Source of the DNA: Spirodela intermedia
Taxonomy: Eukaryota; Streptophyta; Magnoliopsida; Alismatales; Araceae
Reading direction: 5' to 3'
DNA length: 64,000 nucleotides
Assembly (NCBI GenBank): GCA_902729315.2
Contig: LR746278.1
Coordinates: forward strand, 1,437,001 to 1,501,000
The notes under the pieces were generated by a model. The model ran no database searches. It was given only the letters and a program-made list of their open reading frames with translations, and was not told the DNA's origin. The position numbers were made by a program, and so were the translations under genes. Shown here one piece after another: positions 47,321-57,811 of this stretch (positions within the stretch are counted from its first letter, which is position 1; each line of letters starts with the position of its first letter).

Positions 47321-50300
47321 TCAACGCCGTCGTTTGCGGCCGTCATCTTCTTCATCGTCTTCGTCCGAGTCGCCGCTCTCTCGGAATCGGGGGTTCTTCT
47401 CCTGCGAGAGAGAATTTGAATCAGAGTGGCAGAAGAAAACAGAGGGTAAAAAAATGTTGAGATCATGGCGGGGAGGAAGGTCAACGGATACCGGACGGGT
47501 GTCGAGTTCGGGGGCTCTGGCAGATTCGTTGTCGGTGGCCCGCCGAGCTGGCCGGTCGTCCTCCCGCTGCCGCTTCCGATGGTAATCTGTTCAAATAATA
47601 TAAAAGTCAACACCGGAGATTAGCCGCCAGGAATGATGATCGAGGAGATGGAAGACCAGGGGAGCATACCTTGTCGGTAGGAGCCACCGGGTCCTCTATC
47701 TCCGGGCCTTCCGACTGCACAATCCGGAGAAAGGGTCAGGAGAAAGACGATTAAGCTCTGTTGATCGAGAAAGCACTGGCTGTCAGGGTTGACCAAATGA
47801 CCAGCTTAATGAAAAGGAGATTTGGGCGTTGACCCCGACGATGAACATCGATATATCTGAAGGGCCAGAAATCAAGAGAGAAAATGTTGACATCATGAGC
47901 TCATAGGACAGGGCGTGCCGACATAATGAGCTCATGGAAAGCACAGCAGTTGACTAAAATATTGACCCGATGCAGATAGCTTTGACCCAAATTGTCCGGG
48001 AAATAACGCCGGTTCATTGAATCAACGGTATTAATGAAGCTTTCGGAGACTCACAGTTGGGAAGAAGAGCTGGTGGGAAACAGCCCAGCGAGCCTGTGCC
48101 ATAATCCACTAGCTCTCTTTGGGCCTCAAGCTCCTTCTGGACCAGCTTTCCATACCCACCTCTGCGTATGATCCGTCAAGGGATGAAACCATCTCATGGC
48201 CTACTGCATTAATTATAAAGTATAATATTCCGGATCTAGCAGATGGGCAAGATACATTCAGATTTCGGAAACATGCCGAAAATGGTAGAGAGCATTCTTA
48301 TGAACAAACTAGGCTGTACAATTGCCAAATGATATTTTCTAAAAAGGTCAACCATTTCCTACATTGAGAAGATGATAAGAGAGGCTGGTCAACGGCTGTG
48401 GCAACTATGATGACTGAAAGACGTTATAAATATGCTTAGCTCCTGCAAATTCTTCCAAAACTCGTTAAGCTCATAAACTCAGACCAGTTTGTTATCAAAT
48501 ACTATATATGTATATATCAATATATATATATGCGTATATACTGTCATGTTTTCTAATGAAACATGAGAGATCAAAGCAATCCCAGGTCAGCTCACGGATC
48601 AGTCAGATCATATCAAATATTGTGCTCAGTATCTGACTGGACATGACGTTTTGGAATTCGGTTCTTCATTAAATTGCATTCACTAAGAAAAACTTAGTAA
48701 AAAGTATTGTATTTTCAAGTGCAGATGATTACTGAGAATGAAGGCATGAACCAGAGCTTCATTTTTTTTTTTCACTAATCTGCAGAGAAAAACGCTCAAT
48801 CTAAACATACATCTCAAAAGGATATCAGGATCATAGTCAGTTCGATATTCATCCCTCACCTGTGAAGAAACGAAACAAGAAATCAAACAGATGAACAGCA
48901 TGTGTAAAGTGTATGTGAAAACGAAGGGCCCAAAAACGGAAACTGACTTGCCCCCCACTTCGACCGCGGCCCCATTGCCTTCCTTCTTCGAAACCCCAAT
49001 CAAAATCAACACGAATAGGACGGTCATCCAGAATCGTTCCACTTATATATTTAACTGCATCCTCAGCATCATCTCTTGAATAATACCTGATTGCAAAAAC
49101 GTTACATACACATTTTTCAACATTAATAGATAGAACCCATAATGATTTGAAATAAAATGTACATTACTCTGTCACCTTATAACATGCATATTTAGTGGTC
49201 CAAAACCAACTGACAGAATTCAAATGGCTTCAGCAGGAATATAAAAAGTGACATCTTGAAAATTTAAAAAAAAATACAAAAAAAGATCTATGCTAAGCAG
49301 AGGAGATTTTACACGGGATAAAAAATTGAAACTGAATAAGAAAATATTACACAATTTTTAGCTTAAATGCCAACCACGGCCACCCAAATTGCATCCAGAT
49401 CATCTGAATGCATGTAACCCTGTCCACATTATCTACGAGCACACATATACACCCCATTGAAATCTACTTGCAAGTAGTATAACCATGATTCTTGCCGAGC
49501 TTTGAGGAGAGATTTAGCGTTTATCCATAACTCAGAACCCTTCTTCATCTAATGACATGTCCAGATGATTAGGATACCCTACGACAGCACAAGAGGCTAT
49601 TTTAGTTGTACCTTTTCTGGCAGGCGAGCTCAACTTCCAACCTCAGATAATATAAACCAACTCCATTAATGTTGTGACCTAGACAACATCTACCTGGAAG
49701 ATTCCACAAAATGCACTAGAAAGTCCCATTACGAAACAAAGAATCCAATTCCAGTGACATATCGGCAGCAGAATTCAATGATCTAATCCACAATCGTACA
49801 CAGAAGATAACTCGCATATGTTTACCTCCTTCAGATCACTGTCACTGTCACTGTCACTGTCATTGTCATTGTCAATATGTGGAAAACCTCCCCAGTTGGG
49901 CTGCCTATCATCTAAGAACCTCCCAGCTTCGATCAGCTAAGAAATACAATGCATAGATCCGAATCATGTGGAACTACTCATCCCACTTAGGCAACCTGGT
50001 TTCTGCCAGATGAAATAAAATAACCAGAATCCAGCCTCTGGGCAGACATGTAAGACCGTTAACTTATATATATAATATCTATATATAAATATATATATAT
50101 CTATCTATATAATATCTATATATATAAATATATTATGCTTTATTTTAAACTAATATATTCACACCACTTCAATATGAATAGATGACGTTAAAAACTTTCT
50201 TCCAACTTTGAAGGCAGGCAAAATCGGTGACTGCATCAGCACTCTCAAATCTTTGCTGAATAAAAGATGTGCAGACCAGGTCCTCATTCAAACAAAGACC

Positions 50301-51949
50301 TTAGCCTTTTTAAAATTTATACTAATATCAATACAAATTATACCAAGTGAGGTTAAAGAATGAAGGGAATGTTCTGCAGATATGTTGAAACTACAATATG
50401 TCATTTCTAGTAAACTACAATATGTTGAAACAAAACTTCAGCAATCTACATGAACATCATCTGTCAATATTGCAGTACACATATGCGAAAGAGCAGTTGA
50501 AGAAAATAAAAATTAAGGGCACCTATTACCTTGAATCTTAAGGATATTATGTAAATTCAACCTAATATATGGAGATGGAAAACTCCCAAAAACTAATCAT
50601 AAGTTGAACTTGAAGTGGAATTAAAATACACTATTCTACAAAGTTCTTCCAAAATCATGGCCGATGAACTTGTTCTGAATTTATAACAGAGAGAAAAAAA
50701 GGGAGAAACTTGAGAAAACAAAAAATTATAACCAACTGAACTCTTGCCTTTGGCCGGTTCATTAATTGTTTCGTAATAAGTTTTTTTATCTCCCTTCTCC
50801 TCACAAGTCACCAGGAGGATGGGAGGACTCTGGTCTGACCACAAATATAAGAAAACAAGAAGTATGAAGATACTCTTGCCAAACTTGTGTCTCAAAACAT
50901 AATAATCTCCGTCCACAGTAAGAAAATGCCACTCCCCCCCAATCCAAACTAACAACATTTAAATATGCTTAGGGCAGTGCAACCATAAAAAAGCAATGCC
51001 ATCGACCTAATCGTTATTCCAGGCAGTTGCTCATCCCGATGTCAGACCATTACAAGGCCGTGAAAAATATATTGGTCAATACAGCCATCAACAGCAAAAG
51101 ATCCGTCAAAAGCCCTATGATAGTATCTAACAGGTAGAAACTAATTAATGAATCTTTCCCCACAAAAAAAACTCCAGAAAAATTGTGTCCAAGCTTTTTC
51201 TCTGTATGGCAGCGTTCCCCCAGAATTTAAACCACTCAGGAACCTAATTGTAGCCTCCAGTTTAGCACATTTTACAGCAGGAGCCATCCTCTAATATAGA
51301 CACCAGCAGCAAACTTATCTTTTCGTACGGTTTCGTCCCAGAAAAAGAGTACTAAACTGTTATCAATGCATAAAGAAAAGAAAAAGAGTGCAAACAAGAT
51401 GTTTCCGTCTATCCGGTGAAGATTGTCACAACAATGACGAATGACGCCCAGAAACACCACCGAAAGACAAAGGACCAGGACTCGATCCACCTAATGATTG
51501 CTTTAGATATTTGAGACGCTGATAAAAGCACCAGACCCTTACAGGACAAAGCAAAAGCCGCATGGAGTCTTAGTGTTCTTGTCCAGGCCCATAATTATCT
51601 TCTTAATCTCGCCAGCTCGAGAGAAAAGCTCGTAAACCTGCTCCTCGGTTGTGTAGAAAGACAAATTGCCAATATACAACGTCGTCGAGGTCTGCAGCGC
51701 GTGGTCGTACTCCTCCTGCGTTCCGGGAAACCTCCTGTCCCGGTACGCCGATAGCTTGCTCAAATCCTATGCATTGCACGACAGGCGAGATCATCAAACA
51801 GGAAACTCAAAAGACTCAGAACACTGACCGTTCCAGTCCAAAATGAAAACACTATCTGGATCATATCTCGATCCAGAAACGGCTACAGATCGAGCGGAAA
51901 CAACTGGTAGACGAGTAAGCGGACGTCTAACCTTGAACAACGAAGCCAT
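47321..51949 (-). CDS. CBP20: Nuclear cap-binding protein CBP20
   Basis: Eight minus-strand exons: 51932-51949, 51543-51766, 48948-49086, 48826-48859, 48055-48165, 47670-47714, 47492-47586 and 47321-47401. They encode 248 aa (Arabidopsis CBP20 is 257). The N-terminus is [19 protein letters not shown]. The RRM shows RNP2 LYIGNL (36-41) and RNP1 CGFCFV (about 75-80), and [20 protein letters not shown]. Cap-stacking tyrosines equivalent to human Tyr20 and Tyr43 are Tyr14 and Tyr37. Then come [39 protein letters not shown], an Arg/Gly part and a basic tail DDGRKRRR (nuclear signal). With CBP80 it binds the 5' cap and acts in splicing and miRNA processing. Intron 4 (48166-48825) is a U12-type AT-AC intron. 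Intron 7 (47402-47491) is 90 bases and stays open in frame, so retention would add 30 residues. Intron 2 is 2.5 kb. Confidence 0.96.
47402..47491 (-). other. Exitron-like 90-nt intron of CBP20
   Basis: The donor CCG|GTATCC and acceptor TCGCAG|GAG bound 90 bases with no stop in the CBP20 frame. Splicing gives [12 protein letters not shown], which matches the tail of related CBP20 proteins as I recall them. Retention gives a 278-aa protein with an extra segment rich in Ser, Phe and His. Confidence 0.72.
48166..48825 (-). other. U12-type AT-AC intron 4 of CBP20
   Basis: The 5' splice site is G|ATATCCTTTT, a full match to the minor-spliceosome AT-AC donor consensus. The 3' end is ATCATAC|GCAGAGG. 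A branch site CCCTTGAC, close to TCCTTRAC, lies about 10 bases before the AC. Splicing joins YDPG to [15 protein letters not shown] in frame. The Arabidopsis CBP20 gene is known to carry a U12 AT-AC intron, so this is a conserved feature. Confidence 0.95.
49840..49876 (+). repeat. Hexanucleotide minisatellite (CACTGT)n in CBP20 intron 2
   Basis: Repeated TCACTG/TCATTG hexamers, five or six copies, lie inside the 2.5-kb second intron of CBP20. Confidence 0.85.
50065..50133. repeat. AT-rich TATA/CTATAT repeat in CBP20 intron 2
   Basis: Imperfect TATATA and ATATCTATATA units form a low-complexity block inside CBP20 intron 2. Confidence 0.8.
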
Positions 51950-52946
51950 CGCCCTTCCCGACGCGTTCGATTCAGACCCCCGTAGAACGACGAGGAGGGA
52001 AGAGCAAGGGTTGCGAAAATGGGGAGAAGTTCCGAATCCAATCGGATCGAGCCAGAAGAACCAAACCTCTCGTTGCGGGTCTTCGGACGATCCGATATTG
52101 TCTAACATATTGGATTTATTGTCGGCTTAGTGGGGCGGATCCTAAAACCTCCTATATATCCCCCAATATTCCCAACAAAACGGTAAAAAATAATAATAAT
52201 TCCGGAGGCGTTTTCTTTCCACATTAACAACTGTATCGTCCCGGACGTGGGTCTCGGGCGATCCGATAGCCTGTCACTTTATCGGATTCTTATTGGTTCT
52301 GACGGGGCCGAAATCTTAAAGCTTCTATAAATACGCAATATTTCCACAGAATCTATTATATTCTATCTAAAAATTCCAGAGGCGTTTATTCTCCGCATTG
52401 ACCACTGAGCTGGTCTGACCCCTAATGGTGGCGCCGTCAGCCTCCCCTTACCCTGCGCTTTTTTTTTTAATCCGAAATAAATCCATAAAAACACTAACAT
52501 TCTCTCTCTCTAAAAGGCCAATAAAGAATGAAACTGGGAGTACTTCAAGGGCAAGCAAAGCATAAGACAAAGGAATCCTGCTGGAGATTACCCAAATAGG
52601 AAGAAAAGCACCACATCCAGACGATTCTGGGAGGAAAAAACTCAAGATGCGACTTTGACTTTTAGAGGCGGCATTGGTAAATCCACAGAGGGGTAGAAAC
52701 CAGCCCAGTTCATGCGGCAGAAGTCAACGGAAACAGGAACATTTCTATGCAGGGAGATGTGTATAACAACTTTAAGCAGCGTTTCTTTTCTCATGGAAAC
52801 TACACCTCGGATATTCATGGGCACGAGAAGAAGAATAAGACTAACCAGCAAAGCTTAAAGAAAAATAAAAACTTTCCTCTGTGGGTCGCACAAAGATTGG
52901 AGGAGGGGGAGGCGAGCCTCTCCCTCCCTCCCTCCCTCCCTCCCTC
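51950..52946. other. CBP20 promoter region and 3' flank of OB-fold gene
   Basis: Both flanking genes are on the minus strand. CBP20 leader and promoter lie from 51950 to about 52450, including a diverged tandem duplication (52077-52418). A T-run and CT sequence at 52459-52511 and the 3' UTR of the OB-fold gene complete the stretch. No other gene is supported. Confidence 0.55.
52077..52418. repeat. Diverged tandem duplication upstream of CBP20
   Basis: Two copies, about 52077-52240 and 52249-52418, share blocks in the same order: GGTCTTCGG/GGTCTCGGG before CGATCCGATA, a TATATA/TATAAATA element, and GAGGCGTTT before TTCCACATTAAC/CTCCGCATTGAC. The offset is 170-178 bases with small indels. The copies are clearly related but old. 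Confidence 0.85.
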
Positions 52947-53162
52947 TCACTCCTCGACTTTCACCAGCTCGTACTCGACCAGGGACAGATTGTTGTCCTC
53001 CTTCACCGTAAAGGTTGCTGGCTCGGTGACCTCCACACGGCCCCACTTGTCAACAGCAAGCCTCATGGACCCCTTGAACATGTCGATCTTTGCGTTGCGT
53101 AGGATCACTGTGGCGCCGGGTTCCATCAGATCGACTGCCAGATGGAGGAGGAGACGAAACAC

Positions 53163-53194
<32 letters not shown>

Positions 53195-55135
53195 CATCAC
53201 CACATGAATGATGAAATAAATAAAGGATAGGCCCATAGTTTGAGGCAATCTGAAAAGAAGCCAAAACATTATTCTTGAAACTGTTACAACACACTGAAGA
53301 ACATAAATTTCATTTCAAAACACTGACCATAAGACAACAGCGAATGAGGTCTGTTAAATTGTGGTGTAGACAGCAACATATTATGAAGAGGATTTTTGTC
53401 AACGATCAAATAGGTGTGCATTCCTCGATTCTATACTAGATGCATACGTGTTCTAGCTCCCCATAAACCGACAGCCCAATTGGACTTAGGATGACTGACT
53501 ACCATGAAATGATCAGTTGTGGCTGGAAACCAAAATACCATTAATAGACGCACAACAGCAACAGCCTTTCAAACCCAGAGAGTTGAAGTGCCCTAAGTAC
53601 ATAGCGATGTGCTCCATGAACTAGATACTGCATGTCAAGGAACACGTCAGACTCCAACGCTTGTATTTTTTTAGATGTGATTGAAATCATCAAGCCCGTG
53701 ATCAGTTCACTAATCTAATGAACATACTGATTACACCAGAGTTTATGAGAAAATGTGCACATAGAATAAGCTTTTGATTCTATGAACACTTAAGATCTGC
53801 TATTTGATGGACACGGCAGACTCCAACTCTTTTATTATTTTAGATGTGATTGAAATCATCAAGCCTATGATCGGCTCGCTAGAACGAATTAGCATACCAA
53901 TTACACCAGAGTTTATGAGAAAATGCGCACATAGAGTAAGCTTTTGATTTTATGAACCCATGAGGTCAGCTGGAAATCAAAGAATCTAAAATGCACTATA
54001 ATGGGGGGAAAACATTTTAATATTCTAACATTGACTAACGATGGCATTTATGGCTAGAACCAAACCAACTGGAGAACAAATGTGTTTGATGTAAAATGAA
54101 GACATTCCCAAATAATAACAGGAAAAAATTTCTTATGTAATCACCGCGTAAGAAGATTAAGCCATCGTTTCATGGAAATTGACAACAAAGAACGCATGAA
54201 CACAGGCCCCAACATCAAACACAGTTCCATGATAGAAGGTATCGAAATACCTCCTGATTCTAAATGGGAGAAAAGCAAGGATAAGTCAAGATAGTGCCGT
54301 ATTATAATGGAAGAACCACCATATGGTCCCCGAGTTGTCGGCAGGTAAAAGCTATCAACAGAGGCATAAGGCAATGTTATTTCGACCCACAACTTCTCCC
54401 TCCGAACGCAGGCTAACGACAAGAAAAGTATTACGGGGTTAATTCCCAAAATGCCTAACATCTAACCGATACGGGATTAAAAGCCGCATAGATCGCAAAT
54501 TTCCTACTTTCATTGATATATAATGGGGCCAAAAGTGGTCATCAACGGAAAATGACGACTGTATTGGATGGGAAACGACGATTTTTCCCCCTGTCGAAAG
54601 CAAAATTACGACTCTGATTAACGAATAACCCAACAACAAGAGAAGATCGGTCAACCCAACCTTCCGTTGTAGCTAAGAAATTAGAGATCTAGGCCCATAC
54701 TTCGTAGATCAGAGACGGCATTTCGATCTACGCGTGCTCTAAACTTTCGGAGAGAGGCGGAATCCCCTAACATAAAATTAGGGTTTCGAAAGTCGGAGTG
54801 CACAAAATGAGTGGAACGGGAGGCGAAGAGCAGATGCAGGACACCTAAAAGGGGGCACAGAGACACGAACCCTGCTCGTTCCTGGCAGTGAAAACAATCG
54901 TCCCGGTCTCGTCCCCGATCAGGCACTCGGCGATCCTAGTCTCGCGGAGATGAGCCGACGACGCCCGCCCCTTCTGCAGCACCATGTTCGAGCTAACGAC
55001 CTTAACCGTCAGCGTGTGCCCGCTCGTGCCCGGTTTCAGCTGGTCCACCTTCACAAAAACAGGCTTCCTCTTCGCCGGCGCCCCCGCGGCCCCTCCCTGC
55101 GGCTTCTGCCCCGCTGGCGCTGCTGCCGTCGACAT
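52947..55135 (-). CDS. OB-fold nucleic-acid-binding protein, SOSS-B-like
   Basis: Two exons, 54871-55135 and 52947-53134, are joined by a GT-AG phase-1 intron of 1.7 kb and encode 150 aa. This matches the plant family of At4g28440 (about 150 aa). An Ala/Gly-rich N-terminus is followed by KRKPVFVKVDQLKPGTSGHTLTVKV, ECLIGDETGTIVFTARNEQ, VDLMEPGATVILRNAKIDMFKGSMRLAVDKWGRVE and TVKEDNNLSLVEYELV. Together these form a single oligonucleotide/oligosaccharide-binding fold over nearly the whole protein. The fold is related to the single-strand DNA binder SOSS-B/hSSB1. A direct role of the plant protein is not well established. The start is the only in-frame ATG before the conserved domain. Exon 1 is GC-rich. 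The intron contains a 170-bp tandem duplication. Confidence 0.93.
53163..53189 (+). repeat. A homopolymer of about 27 bases in OB-fold intron
   Basis: An uninterrupted A run lies about 28 bases inside the intron from its 3' (exon 2) end. On the gene strand it is a long T-run, part of the polypyrimidine region before the acceptor. Length is prone to assembly error. Confidence 0.9.
53628..53970. repeat. 170-bp tandem duplication in OB-fold intron
   Basis: Copies at about 53628-53797 and 53798-53970 share long near-identical blocks, for example TTAGATGTGATTGAAATCAT, TTACACCAGAGTTTATGAGA and TAAGCTTTTGATT. Divergence is roughly 10-15 percent by eye, so it is younger than the duplication upstream of CBP20. 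Confidence 0.93.
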
Positions 55136-55806
55136 TCCGCAAAGTCGGACTGAGGGAAAGGAGATCGAAACTTTCACTGTCGGCAACCCTAACCCACAGC
55201 AAGGCGACGATCCCGCGACCGAAAGTAAGGTCGCAGACCCCTCCTGATCCTCTTAAACGCCCTGAAAGTGGTAGAGGGAGATGGAAAGGGTGGGGGGGGT
55301 GAGCGGTATGATGTCCCGCGGAAAAGATCGGGCCGACAGTCGATATCATTAGACAGCTCCTCCTATCGTGGGCGGTGAACGCGGGAGGGAATGGTGGATT
55401 ACAATGTCCCGCGGTACTCTTGTCCCGACCCTTGGGCCACCTCACCTTTCGGCATACTTACTTTACTATATTCAGCTTAGATTTACATTAAGATTTAAAA
55501 ATAAAAATTTAAAAAATAGTCAAGCAAAAAAGATAAGTAATATTAGTGGGCACATCCGATCTGGTCAACTTTTCGCTCACAAACGGAGATCCCGTTAGAA
55601 ACAGCCATCCTCGCCGCCGATCTCCACGGTACACCACGGGCTTTTCCGTTGACTTCTCTCGATAAGTCTACCCCCAGCGTGCCAAGCTGTAGGGCTACAA
55701 TTATTCACACGTGTGAGGCACCAACCCACTACTCCCCCCTCTTCCCCCACATATACACAAGCATCATGCTTACATGATTATTTGAGAGAGAGGATACCAA
55801 GAAACC
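55136..55806. other. OB-fold gene promoter and FLOE 3' flank
   Basis: Both flanking genes read on the minus strand. The stretch holds the OB-fold gene leader and promoter and the 3' UTR of FLOE. It includes two GC-rich patches (TGTCCCGCGG at 55311 and 55404) repeated 93 bases apart. No gene is supported. Confidence 0.5.
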
Positions 55807-57771
55807 CTAACTGGCCCATCCCCTCTGGGAGGGGGGAGCAGCTGGGCGGGCATTCAGCACGTCGAGGAGGGAATTGAAGTCAACGGGCTGACCGCTCTCC
55901 TCCATCCTGCGGACAGCGCCGATCACGTGATCCCTGAGATATCCCATGTTGATAGCCTTGTCGATCAGCTCTGCGTAGGGGTGACTTCGGGGCATCTGCA
56001 TCCCTTGGTGCATGCCCCCCGGCGGCGGATAGGCTCCGGGGAGGAAATGCTGAGGGCGGGCGGCGCCGCCGCCGCCGGGGGCTCCATAGCTCTGAACATT
56101 AGAGTGCGGCGGGTAAGGAACCGGCGCGGCGTAGCCACCGGCCTTGCTCACCTGCGGAGGGGGGTAAGGGCTCTGGCCGGTCTGAGGGGGCGCCACCTCC
56201 TGCCGCTGTAAGCTCAACTGCGCGGGGGCATAGCCCCGTTGGTAGGGGGCCTGCAGCGGCATGCCGGGGGGGTACATCTCGTGCGGGGCGGCGTTGGGGG
56301 GCTGCTGGCTCGGCGCGTAGGGAGCGTACGCCGGCGGCGTCTCCGGCCTCTGCGGCTGGGAGAAATGCTGGGGGGCCGGCTGCTGCTGCGGCGCCCACGG
56401 CTGTTCATACTGCGGAGGAGGCTGCCTGGAGAAATCTTGAGCCTGGGGCCTCTGCGGCGCATACTGTTGTTGCTCAGGTTGCTGCTGCTGCTGATGCTGA
56501 TGCTGCTGCTGCTGCGGCGGCGGCGGCATTGGGGTCATCATCTGGCTGCGCTGGGGGTAGAATGGGCCTCCTCCCTGGGCCTGAGTGTAGGGGTCTGGCT
56601 GAGGGGGGGCTTGTTCGGGAGCTCTGGGTGGAGGAGGGTTCGGGGGTAGCTGTTGAGGAAGGGCGAGGGCCAATTGCTGGTTAGAGGCGTCCGGCGAGTC
56701 GGTGCGCTTCTTCGGCTCGGGGGCGGCGGCGGCGGCGGCGGTGGCGGTGGCGGTGGCGGTGTCAGATGATTCTTTGGTGGCGAGCTGAATCTTGGCCAGT
56801 TCCCTCTGGGTTTCCGCGAGTTCTTGCTTGTCTCTCAGGATCTGCACCGACCTGTGTACCTGACGCAGCAGAGATCACTCGCTGTCACGAGGAATGTCCT
56901 CCGAGATTATGCGATTCCATGCAGGTGAAAGGCCGTTTAGTGAGAGTGCAGCGAGGAGGTAAATCCCCCACACTAACTTGGGAGAGGGGGGGAAATGAGT
57001 GGACTTCATTCATGCTCGGGCAAATGTTCAGAAACTGACGATGCAACCGCGCAATAAATACCGCAAGGCTTCAACATATCAAAGCATATGTCGACAAGCA
57101 CGAGCATAAGCAATTGGATTGATGAGAAGACAAAACATATGCTTGAGATATTTATCGGCGTAGGGAGGGAAATAGTATGACACCCAATCCCCCGGAACGC
57201 ATCGGCATGATCACATGCATACTAGTAATTGGCTGACTTCAGATGAAAAATGACAAATGCTGATAAAATCGTTACTTCTCCAAAACATTTCAGATTTCAC
57301 TTAAACAGTATTAGATGCACTCTGCAAGTAACCAACTTTAGGTCAATATGTGGCACACAGTGGTCGGGAAAATAATATGACAGACAAACTTACTTCTTGG
57401 AGATGCTTCTCCAGAGACTTCAGCTTCAGATCTGACTCACTCTGATCACGGCTCAGATCTGCACGCAAGTCTCCAACAGAACGTTCGAGATTGTAGCAAT
57501 ACAGTTCCAACTGTGATAGCCGCCCACTGATTCCCTCTAGAAATCGCAGCAGATTATCAGCATATTTCTTCATGCACTTCTCGACAGCTAAAAGCAGATC
57601 CCGGTTATCATGCTCTTCACGTTGACTATATACATCCACTAAAGGTCTTCCTACTCTGCCTTCTCTGAAATCCTGTATATCCATAGATTAAAACTCCAAA
57701 TTTAGTGTGGACACGGAAAGATCTACAATGGATGATATATATACATATACACACACACACACACACATGGA

Positions 57772-57811
<40 letters not shown>

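Noticed and set aside
55927-56649. Plus-strand Leu/Arg-rich open frames over FLOE exon 3
   Set aside because: They are antisense of the Gln/Pro-rich coding repeat and have no independent support.
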